A DNA stretch of 64,000 bases, from the NCBI GenBank assembly GCA_947561715.1, contig OX387204.1, positions 12,405,001 to 12,469,000 on the forward strand. Direction: 5' to 3'. The notes under the pieces were generated by a model. That model saw nothing but the letters and a program-made list of their open reading frames with translations, was not told the DNA's origin and did no database searches. Shown here in pieces: positions 10,322-22,300 of the stretch (position 1 is the stretch's first letter; each line of letters begins with the position of its first letter). Both the position numbers and the translations under genes were made by a program. Source of the DNA: Ascidia mentula. Taxonomy: Eukaryota; Chordata; Ascidiacea; Phlebobranchia; Ascidiidae.

Positions 10322-13300
10322 CTGAAAACACAAAAAATCAGTTGCTTGATTGTGATCGTTGATTATACAATATTATATAAAGTCGCGATGAAACGGACTT
10401 CTTCAGCGTTAATTCAGGGATCTCTATGTTAATGGTTGGGAAATTTTTAACTACAATTATATCATCTTCCGATTACTGGAAGGTTTCTTACTGCGCAGTG
10501 CAGAAATCAAACACAGTCTTCACAAAAGAAACAATAAAAAAACCACGACAGAAGGAGGTCATGCGTTCAGAGTTCGTGCGCGACAGAAAAGGAAAACTGA
10601 ATGAAAGCAAACGATCACGCCGCACCTCCTTGGGTTCGCCCGCCAATCACAAAGCGTGAGGTCACAAATAAAACGACATACCAAGGAGAGAGACTGCAAT
10701 AAAAGTGTGCCATCTCCACCATGCAGGGCCTGTCACTCAAACGACAGCAAATTTTTCGAAGTTCGTTTTTGATTCAGTTCATGCAAAACCAAAGGGAACG
10801 CAAATGATTGAAGGAAGACTCGACGCAGTGGGAATTAAGTTAGGGGAAGGCTTGAACGCGACTGGAGTGCAGGAAGATATGCCTCGAGCTGCGTTGGCTT
10901 TAAGTAGACGTTCTATATATGCCCGGCATTGAGAATGCAATTAGTCAAATAAATCACAAAAATATGACAATTGCTTTGTTTCAAAATGTCTTAACCACCA
11001 TTAAGGGATTTGTTTTCCTCGCAAACTTTCTTTGTTACGTTTTTCAAACAGGCGCCAAGCCAGCCCGGTTTAATAAATTCGAATCACTTTCAGGGTGCTG
11101 TTACCGAGATTTTTGCTTTTGGCAAGGACTGTACATGCTAACGTGATTACAGAGGGTAAACAGCCAATCAATCAACGCAAGCAACCGGACGCGTCGTCGG
11201 GACCAGGGGCCCGGCTTGGCGGCGGCAAACAAAACCAAACGGCACAAACAAATGAAAAATGGAGACTCGATTTTTGGCGCGAAGAATTGTTGGTCGCCGT
11301 GCCAGGCATCAAAACCACTCGAGCAATTCTCCAATGAACAAGCTTCACCTTAAAGGGGCAAAACGGGCGATGTAGGCGGCTGGCTGAGGAAAGGTTGTCG
11401 GAGGAAGATTCGGATGGAAAGTCACACTTGATTGACAGGAAAAACTTGACAGCGCGCGGACGCACTATGTCGATGGAAGAGCGAATGCCGGCCAGCCAGC
11501 CACAGTCGGGTTTTAATTCTTTAGGCGGTAAGTGTTCATCAGTTCGCCGACACGTTTTGAGTTGGCGGAAGAAGGAAAGGTCACTGGTGAGCGAGATCGT
11601 TTGATGGCGTCGTAAGCGCGTGAAGATGAATATCCGCCACTGTATGTTGATGGGTCTCTCCTGTCGGTTCCGTATCTCGATGAAATAGTCGATGTCGTAT
11701 CGCTTGACAGCTTACTTCGTGTCAGCACAGGACTGCTTGGTGGCAAGGAATTCATAAAACGACTACGCGACGCTGGGACGGGGATTGTGTGGTAACTTCC
11801 GGCAAGAGATGGGGACGAGGAAGAGCTGGGAAACTTTCCAGCGGAGGAAGATGAGGATGAAGAGAGAAGACCCGCGTTTCGTTTTTCGCGCAAGCTGCCT
11901 CCGCTTCTGAGTGGGCGATCCGTTGTGTGGTCTGAAGTGGAGTCGACCCTGCTGCCGTATTTACTCAGGTAGTCGGATTTGTAGCGCGATCCAGATGTCG
12001 GGTAATCGCTTCTCAACCGGGAGGAGTATTTCTCGGAAAACGACGGACGACGCTCGCTCTCCTCCGATATACTGGAGTTGGAGGAATCGGAAGATGTTTT
12101 TTCGAGCTTTTTCTTCTCTCTAGAAACCGGAGTTTTCAACGAACTCGAGTCGTCGTCGTCGGAGGCCAAACAATCTTTATCGGTCGGTTTGCTGTCCGTA
12201 ACGTCGGCCTCTTTTGGGGCCGCAGAACGTCCAGAGAATGCCTCTACCAATGACGTAGGCTTCGTCGATCTTTGCTTCTCTTCGGGGGAATAACCTAGTT
12301 TGTTAACCAAACGCGTGAGCGCCTGGTTTTCCTGCTTCAGCTCGAGATTCTTGGCGCGCAGGGCGTCGCGTTCGTCGCTGTTCTGATGGTCGAACGAATC
12401 CAAGGTTTAGGTTTGAAGGGAAGTTAAACCCTATATGTTAATCGGTGACCCCGAAGACACGATTTACGTCATGCACTGGATTGATATATACCCGACACAA
12501 AGAAACAGAGCTTACAAAATTATCATAGATATGTCATAGGCAAGAAACAGTATATGCTAACAAACTGTACCCAAAACAAACCTCCATTCTATATATATGC
12601 CAATCCCTAAAGCCGAACAACATGTAATTACTCAGAACAACAAATACATACCATGATTTCTTTCTCCATGTCAGCTAGTTTTCTTTCAAGAGCTTTTCTC
12701 TCTCTCTTCTCGACTTCTACTGCTTTTTTCCTCGCCGTTACGTCCTCCGCTCTATCCAGGCGACTCTCAAGCTCAGCAATCTTCCTCCGGGCATCGGCGA
12801 GTTCCGATCTCAAGGTCTCGTTCTCAGAGCACTGCTCATCGTACAACTGCAAAACAAAACATAGTTAGTAACCGACGCACACTTTATTATGATATGCCAT
12901 GTACTATAGCAATAGACAATGTTGGCAATCACAGTATCCTACTTCAATTGCGGTATGCCGTCAGATGTGATTATTGTGTGTAAGAAAGATTGTGATAATA
13001 AATATATTATGTTTGTATTGCACACACACACAAGGCAAAAATATTGAAAACTCGAAATCAGATTCATACAAACCGCGAAAACCTAATTTCAAGTTTTTAT
13101 GATCACACGGTAGTTTAAACCGCCAGGGAAATAAAACTACCCGACCACAAAAAGCAATTTGAAACGAGAAACAACTCGCTGCCACCCACAGCGGGATTTG
13201 CTGGAGCGCAATAAATGTACCAGCTCATGGAAGGGAAAGGCACCTTCACGGGCCAATGTTTTCAATAGCCAACCCCGACTGCATTGCGCAAGTTCAAAGG

Positions 13301-16300
13301 CGCAAAGCAAACAGTGGTTTCAGCGCGAAACAAAACACGACCTTCTTGTAGTTTTTCTCGGTGTGTCGTTCCTCTCCGCCCGCAGACGAAGTAAGACGCG
13401 ATGGAAGATCAGAGTCGCTGCCCCGCAAACCGCTTCTGTGTCGGTTGTGTCGGTCAGGGAGGGATGAAGTTTCGTAACGAGAAGTTCGCAGTCGTTCCGC
13501 CTGGGGACGAGATAACACGGTTATATTGACTGGAATCAGCAAGGGTGCATGAGCGCCAAACATACAGAGAGAGCATTCTCATAAACTTGAACGCCAAAAC
13601 ATAAAATGAAAAAATAAAACGACCCGAAAAACGTCTGCATGCCAAGACCATTGCCATTAGTTCTAAATTTCTGTCATTTTTTCTGGATATTAGTCCAATA
13701 ACGTTTGCCTTGCGACACATAAATGCAATCCAAGTACCCCAGTCACATGTGTACCAATAAGTACAAGGCAGCCAAAGTACCTTTAGACGACATGTCAAAA
13801 CAGAAGATTTGCAAGTTTTGTCGGAAGTATGTTGCTTTCGAGCACTTTTGCAATATGATACAATCCATACTATACACAAGATCGATAACCGTGTTGCAAA
13901 CCCGGCCCGTGCCTTTCGCGCTCCTTCTATAAATACACACTATCGTAACAAGGACCCTACGTAACCACCGACAGGTGTTAGTGAGATTGCCTTACTAGAG
14001 AAGGCCTCGACGGCGAAGGAACACGCCGCGGACTTGAGTCACCATCAGTTCTAGCGCTCAACAGGCGCCTCGACGAGTACTTAGAGGTCATTGCGACATG
14101 CTGGCTGCTTGACGAAGTATTTCGAATTCAAGACCGACGACTTTTGTAGCAGGGTTACATAGTTTAAAAGCAAAGCTATTGTGCTTACAACTATAGCTGT
14201 ATTGTACATACATCAAAGCTCATACAAAACTTGATAAATATTCAGACAATACAATGAAACAAAGCGCAATACGAAGATAATGAAATTATCATAGGTGTTG
14301 CACCACGAACGAGTGACATTTTACATTGAATTTACAGTTTTAAACAGTTTTGATATATTTAACATTGTTATTTCATTCTAAGAACATTGATAAAAAATTC
14401 AATAGTTTAACACCTCCTTCTCACAGCTTTATCGTATCATAGTCTGTCTATACAATACAGACCCGTGTCTCACGTCTGCTGAAGCATTTGACTGAAGCGC
14501 AACGTATGTTGGGTCGCATGAATAAATAATGAGTCCCTGGTCTTAAAAAGACAAAAACGTGCTCCGTTACGGCCGGGAGGCTCTGCTCGAGAAACATAAA
14601 TATCGGATAAACTAGCAGTAGTAAAACATTAGACTTGCCCAGACAGGGGACCAGATTTTTTTCAGTTGTATGAGCTCGACTAGTTGATGCGACTCTAATC
14701 GAACTACACAAAAATATTTCTATGTTCAAGAATGTAAAGTTTGCGCTCGCCAGTTCACGACAATCTCTGACTTGCTACGATTATCTGCCACAGAAACTTA
14801 ATAGTTCTGTAAACACACTTCAGTGCGCAGCGACTAACAAGATCCCACAGACAATTGTATCTAATCGATTAGCTGAGAGAACAAGGTGACATTTTCAATG
14901 ACGCAATCGAAACGCTTCAATGCCACTATAGTACTGCTCTGAAGCCTTTGTTTAAATTAGCAGATCAACTGTCACATCAGCGGGCCTATTATTAAACTTA
15001 CACCCCTCTTTTCGGTTGCACATCTAATTGCACCTTTCCTACATTCGTGCATGTCTGATTAAGTGTGTTTGCTCATCTTCGTTGCGTTGCTGAATGGTCG
15101 AGTACGTTTATAAACGTAGCCTAACTGCAATTTTAGCCACGATTTTCGCCTGAGGCGCTGAGCAAACGCCAAGACGAGCGTAATGTTCAAAAACATGCAA
15201 TCGAAAGTCAACATTCCCAAGGAACCCTTAAACCTGTCAACTCGACTTTGCTCCATCGCGATGTGACGCCACATACAGACACGGTCCAGCTAGCTCGTGT
15301 TTCGTCAAGTGGTAATTGGGCTGCTCTTGTATATTTCACAGTGGTCTGTGGGTTAGTGGTATCACAATATGCCACTCAAGTTGCGCTTGCCCCGCAGGAA
15401 TGGCAAACGCGCCTAAGAGAAGACCTCATCGGTGCAAAAACAGCCGCTTTTTACCGCAGAACGTATGGGCGAGGGTAGCATACCACAATTTCGCTCGAGC
15501 ATGCAGGTTTGCCCCTAACACCGCTGCTTTTAGCTGTCACTTTCTATACGTCGTTCAGGTAAGAATTGAAACTCTGACCTTTTGCTCAACTCCCATGTTT
15601 TCTTTCCTTGTCTGGCAGTCACACACCAAGAGCTCCGTAAAAGAAACTCGGGCTTTTTGAGACGAAAGCACACCTCCCCATTACGCAAACAAGAAAGGTC
15701 ACGTTTGGGCACTGCCGGCCAAGTTTAAAAATAAGAAACTCTCCCACTTCTACGCGAAAACAATGGCGGTCGTGACGACATAAACGCATAGCGAGTTTTG
15801 CACCCAGTTGCGAACGCACGCCATCGCTACCATCTAAACTTCGGTAGGCTTCAAGCACCTGCTGCAAATCTCGTCGGCCACTGGCCCATATAAGGTCACG
15901 CCCTCACGCCGTCAACGCCAGCATTCCGTGGCCCGCAGACGCTTTTAACTTGCTATCCATCACTGGTAAACTATTGCAAAACTTTGCCTCTCACAGCTGT
16001 GACTAGTTATCTGGACTGGATAATTGCATTATCAAATCCAACATATAGGATATTATTTACATTGTATGCTAATCTGCAGCCTTAGTGCGAAAAAACAGCA
16101 CCACGGCGCTATGCATCCACGTAGCATCGTTTAACGTCTACAGTCGGAAGCTGCCTGCCAAAGAGACATGTGACGTCACGCGCCCCTTTCGATTATTTAC
16201 AGCACGTGACGTTATCCGCTTAACACAGATGAGCGTTGGGCTTAAAGCCACGAATTTAGCTGATTGGCAATCAGCTGATTAGTAATATGCGGACATCGAA

Positions 16301-19300
16301 ACTTCGCTGATATCGAAACGGCACCAACTCATGAAGAAAAAATAACTGCGTCGCCGTTTAGACTAAAAGGACTTGGAAGGTAAATCCACAGAGGCGATGG
16401 GAAAAAGCACACCAAGCGCATCTATTTATAACAACGGGCCTCGGAACAACAGCCCGCAATCGCAATAACCGCTATTGGCATTTCCAGGCTTGGGAGAGTG
16501 ACTGGCAAAGGTTCGTTATTGGCAAAGACAAACTGCGGAGGGCGAACCTTCAGCTTAGGTCGAAAACAGGAAATTCTCGAGGGAAAATGAAGCCAATATG
16601 CAATAAAAGCATTTTTTTGCAGAACAATGCCTACATGTGACCGAATTTCATCTAGACATAGGTGAACATCTGAAACTTTAGGTAAAGGAACATATTTTCT
16701 TTTCTAGATCAGTCAAAAGAACACAAAGGCCCAATTACAAACAAAAAAGCAACCAAAATAATAAAGCAGCAACAAAACAAATGCTTTATAATTGTTTAAA
16801 AAATAAATAAAAGGAAAGCAATACCTTTGATACATCAACAGAATCAATATCATTCTTTATTATTTCATCACCATCATCACTTTGATTCTGGAATAAATAC
16901 AAAATAATGATTACATGGTACAGACTCCAATTGGAAGCAAAATACAACCAGCATAAAATCAATGGTCACAAAACTGAATAAACACAGCATAAAACATACA
17001 TATAATGATTTACTAGAAAATCAATTCAACAAGAACAGTAACATGTTGCTCAAGATAGAACCGTTTTTCATGATAGAGCCAAACACAAAAATGAAACACC
17101 ATTCCAACATAAGGCAAGTGTTTGTCGACCAACCCCAAGCAAACAGTGAGGAGGTCAGGGAATGTAAATGAATGGGGAAAATGAGGTAGTTCGTTTCCTG
17201 GATAATGCGCCACACATTTGTTGCCTATTTACTATCAACATTACACACGATGGCACTGGTGCACTGTCAGGCATTCACTAGAGCTAAAATACGCAACTGG
17301 GCCAGCCCCTTCTTTGGCATGACTCGCTATCAGACTTCATCTATTTACAATACTGACATCCTTCCTGTGGCTCAAGACATGTCAAGCTAATTACCATATC
17401 TTAAAATCTCGGCTAGCTAAATGTCAAATATATTTTTACACCTGAACTGATATAGAGATAATTTAAGTTTAAATTTACCGGCGGTACATTGATATTAGAA
17501 GCATTTGTTGTAAGTTTGGCAACCAGAAGCATGTTTTTAAACAATGGCAGCAAATGAAACTTGAAATTTCAAAGAAATTCAGGTCATTGTGGAGAATAAC
17601 TAAAAACTAACCTTGACAGAAGTATGACAACTGAAATCCAATCTGCGTTTGACTTTTTCTAGCTCTTTGTGACAACTGACTTCAGGGTTCCTTAAACATT
17701 GCTTTGAACCAGTTGCTATGTCAACACTATCTCCCGAGCTTAAACAAACACCAGCTGAGTATTTGACATAGTTTTCAGCTGCAATAAATACTTCTCTATC
17801 AGCTTTCACTGAAAGTATTTCTACTTCTGGTGACTGTTGTATGGAGGTACCAGATTCTGCCCTTTCACTACTTGCACCCAATCCCCTTTGGTGGTTGCTT
17901 ACTATTGGGGAAACACTATGGCGCCTTCCTGACATCAAATAACTCTTACTCTGGAGCAATAGTGGGTATGAGATGACAGACACCTTTCCTACACTTTCAC
18001 TTGTATCTGTATATTTGTCTGTACTATCATTAGCTGGACTGGCCAAACTTGGTCTGCCTCCAAAATGTTGTCTCTTCAACTCAATTGGATGAAGATCATG
18101 TTGTATGGATCTGCGCTTAAACAAGCCTGATTTCCTCATCTTTGATTTCTTCAACACTGCTCCACTGGGACTGGACTGGCCGAGAAGAAAATTTCTGACG
18201 TTTCTGGTAACTGTGCCCAGCCTACGCAACCATGCTAAGTCGGTTACGGTGTTTTCATCTTCACTGCAAAGTGTGGCCTGTAGTTGGTCGCTTACCACTC
18301 TAACTCCATGCTGGCCCTGCAAAAGAGAGAAAGAATTTGAGACCCTAAAATGAAGTGATAGGAATGGTGGGATTGAAGTGTTTTTATCATTTTCCTATAG
18401 CTAGTATGTTTTAACTGCATGCTGTGTTATCCTATGTGTGATGAAAATATTTAAGCCATTAGTTTGCAGTAGTGAATAAACCGGGCAAAAAACCACCAGT
18501 GTGGTCATGGGTTCTACAATAACACCACAAACTCAATACACACACAATCTTTTGTAATGTACAAGCACTTGTTATTCATGTTAGTGAGTTGTATAATACA
18601 ACATCAGCAAGTAGGTTACAAATATGCATGCACGTGGAACATCAAGACACACTCATTTAAATGGTAAATTTGGCCCATTGTAGTTTGAAATATGAAAGGT
18701 GTATTTTAAGATAGTAATCAACATGCTGTGGCATTCAATGAAATGAAAGTTTTTCAAAAACTTGAACAGTGTCACCAAAAAAGAACAGGCTTGTGAGGCA
18801 TGCAAACATCAATACAAACTATTTGTTTGCTAAATTTATCACAGCACTTTCACAGCTGTGGGGTACAGTAATGCTTTACACAACACTTGATTTGTCACAT
18901 GAATATAAACATATGAATACACAACAGGGCAATGCTGTAGTTTAACATCTTTTTAAAATATTACCCTTTGCAACAACGGTTATATTGCAACAAGCTTTTG
19001 CAACAGAAATACATTCTTCAACATAAGGTAACAATCAATTATTTCACTTCAGCAGATGGAGCTAGGCGAGTTACAGGCAAATTTGGCTCTTACTTATGAT
19101 TTTGTTTGCTTTTTTGTTACATGAACTGCTACATTTACAACACATACACTAAAAGGCCGCTGTAAATTACAATAGGAGCAAGCTAAAACAGATACATGAA
19201 GTTGTCCGTCCCATCAAAACCCTAGGAATGTTGACATTAATCACCCCAGCATTTCCAGAGGGAATAGAAAGCAATGAAACAGCTGAGACAGCAAGCACAC

Positions 19301-22300
19301 CCGCATAATCGGCCCATCATATTACCATTGGTCTTGACAGATATTTTGTCAGGGGCGTTAGTCTCTGGACTGCTTTCTTTTGTTTTTACTGGCTCTGCCA
19401 ATAGGTGTGTTAGTTCACTGGCAGGTTCATCACCTTTGGTTATTGTGGATGGATGTGTTTCACCAGTTGGGAGATGGCGCCGTCTCATTTCAGAAGGGTC
19501 TGCCTCTGTACTGTCACCCACTGGAACTTGTTCAATCGTCTCAATCTTTGCAGCAGTTTCCTGTGACTTTGTGTCTGTTTTTAGGGTTTTGTCAGGTAAC
19601 TGTGTCGCACTTTCAGGTTTGACCTCTTCAGGTGGTTTTGTTGCAAACATTTCAACAAGACTTGGCTGTGCTGGGTTTTGAGAGACTGTCTTTTCATCTG
19701 ATGTTCCAGACATTTGAACACTACTAGCATCTTGCTCATTTATGTCAGTTCCATTTACATGTAGAATTGTATCGTTTGCTCCTTCAAGTTCAGTGTTTTC
19801 TGCTGAAGATTTATTTTCGTTGTTAATATCACTTGGCGAAATAGTTATTTCTGTGCGATTGCTTTTTTCGCTGTCACTAGTTTCAAGCAGGTTTTCCACC
19901 GAGTGACGTTTCAGTTTTTTATTTAGACGCTCAACGAATGCCTTATGCTTTTCGTCATCATCATTGTCACCTGCATGTTTTCTAATACTAAGGGATCCCG
20001 GAGCAGAACCAGAATCAGTTTTTGCTCTTGCTTTACTACGACCTTGAAATCTTGGACTTCCATGTGGTTTCACAGGAAAGGCACTGGTTGACAGTTCAGC
20101 ATCAGAATCAGACTTTTCTTGTGCTCTCTTTGCTTCAATGCGATTTGCGATTTTTCTGTACATCTCTCCATCTCCGCCGGCCCTTCTGTTACTACCTGTG
20201 GAACCTATCGACCTATCGGCTTCTTCATCACTTACATCAGCATTTGCTGCATCAGGTGTGAGGTCAGGAAGGCCAGTCGATCTTCTGTCTTTCCGCTGAC
20301 GTCTTCTTTGTAGTGCCGCTGATTTCTTAGCAGAAGGAGATTGCTCTGCGGGTGTTGCATTATTCCTACTATCTTCGTCCCCATCATCTTAACATTGTCA
20401 ATATTTTTGTTATGTAGGTGTGTTTTTTACAGCATAACAACAAGCTTCTAATAAAACAGAATTTGAATATCTACTGATTTCTTGTGTATCTGTATTCTCT
20501 TATACTTCCACAACATTTCTTCAATACAATTATATCAGGCATATGTGAATAATTCCCAAAAAAGTTTATGATAATACAGATAATAAAAAAAATATGTTCT
20601 CCGCAACCATTATTGTTTTAAATTAGAGTCTTGCTCTACAAATTAACCACATGAAACTTTACAAGTATAGTTACGGTGGTCAAGGGTAATATTCTAGTGA
20701 TGGCAGTTTAGTAACATAACAGTCCAAGCATGACAAAATACATAAATAAATATCCATTACCTAAAAAGAGATTATCAGACTTTTCAGGGTCATCATTCAC
20801 TGTTATGCTTGGCACGGTGGATCCAGGAGCCGGCCTGGGTGAAATTCTTACACGTTCACTTGAAGGTATGTAACTCGAAGGCAAGGTTACAGTCTTGGCG
20901 TGGGAACTGGCTGTCAATGCTGACGAATTGTGGTTCCCTGCATGTGGGTCCTTGTGTCGCCAATTCAAATGCAGAGGCACAGAATCCTATTTGGCAAAAT
21001 ACAATAAGTTTTTACAATGAAGTAATTCTAATTGGCACAATACTACGAAGGATATTTATGTCTTTAACATAATTTTGGCAAAAAACAACAAGAAACACAT
21101 TTACCCCATGTTTATTGAATAAAGAAATTCTGCAATAAGGTCATCAAATGTCTTGGTTAACCTAAATGTTTATGAATGACTGATACAAACCAAACAAAAT
21201 ATACAAATTATATTTACATTATGAGGTATTTTGGTAGTTTCAGGCATGTTTGAACTATCAGTTGAATCGTTCTGCTTTGTGGAGGATGCAGCAGTACCAC
21301 TTGACGATTCTCTCTCCTGCTTCATGTTCTCTATCTGTCTCTTTGCTTCCTCGTACACATCTGCACAAAACATCCAAAAACATTATGAGCGAACAAATTG
21401 GACAGCCGTGTTTAAGGGAGATTTATTTACCAAGGGTGACTCCCTGCGTTGATCGCCGTGTCTGTCTCTCTCTCCTTGATCTCGCTTTCCTCTGTGCCTC
21501 AGCTTCCTCATCTCTTACCGGTTGAAGATGCGAACGACGTTTTTCTGGTTTGTCCGACTTCAGGTCACTGAGAGAAAAAAGAAATGTCAGTTTATAATAT
21601 GACAAATATTCCATAGCTTAAATATGACAAACAGTTTTTCAAAACATGTTAAATAAACACTAATTTTATCTGTTAGTATTAGCCAACAACACCATTTATT
21701 TTGACTTTTCATGAGAAATAAAATAATATACTTGGTGGCAGTTTCTGTTGGCTGACCGGTAGATGTGGTATTATCTTCACTGTCGTCACCACTATAAAAA
21801 ATACCAGTTTTATATACATCTAAGCACTGCATCCACCAATACCATCATTAACATGCAAAGAGCATAGATTGAAAAAATATGAAGTTAAATCTTTTTTAAA
21901 TAGGTTGTTGCTAGTTCATTTAATGACATTTTTGTAAATCCTGGCCAATGATTATGTCATACCCAACAAAAAAATCAATGTATCAAAGTTTTAGCGTCAA
22001 GCCAAACACTCTAAAGTACATGCACTCCGATGCTATACACCATAAACCACTCAACAAACTGCAATAAAATAGAGACTGACGGTGTATCACTTGATGTGCC
22101 AGTTACATTGCATTTTTTTTGTTTCTACATTTGTTAAAATATTTTGTCAAATGTATTGAAGTGTATTGCATGTATAAGTTATTATCAACAGACATTGGGT
22201 CATGCTATAGTAAAACCTAAATGTACCACTAGTCCACTAATAATCTAACTTAAAAAAGAGCTTGATTACTTTAGCTCCATTAGGAAGCATTGTAACACAG

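Noticed and set aside
11101-11465. Overlapping open frames on both strands of 77-97 codons
   Set aside because: CpG-rich DNA with few stops; no homology, phase or splice support.
19274-19681. Plus-strand open frame of 135 codons
   Set aside because: Shadow of the long minus-strand PPP1R12 extension at 19237-20235.
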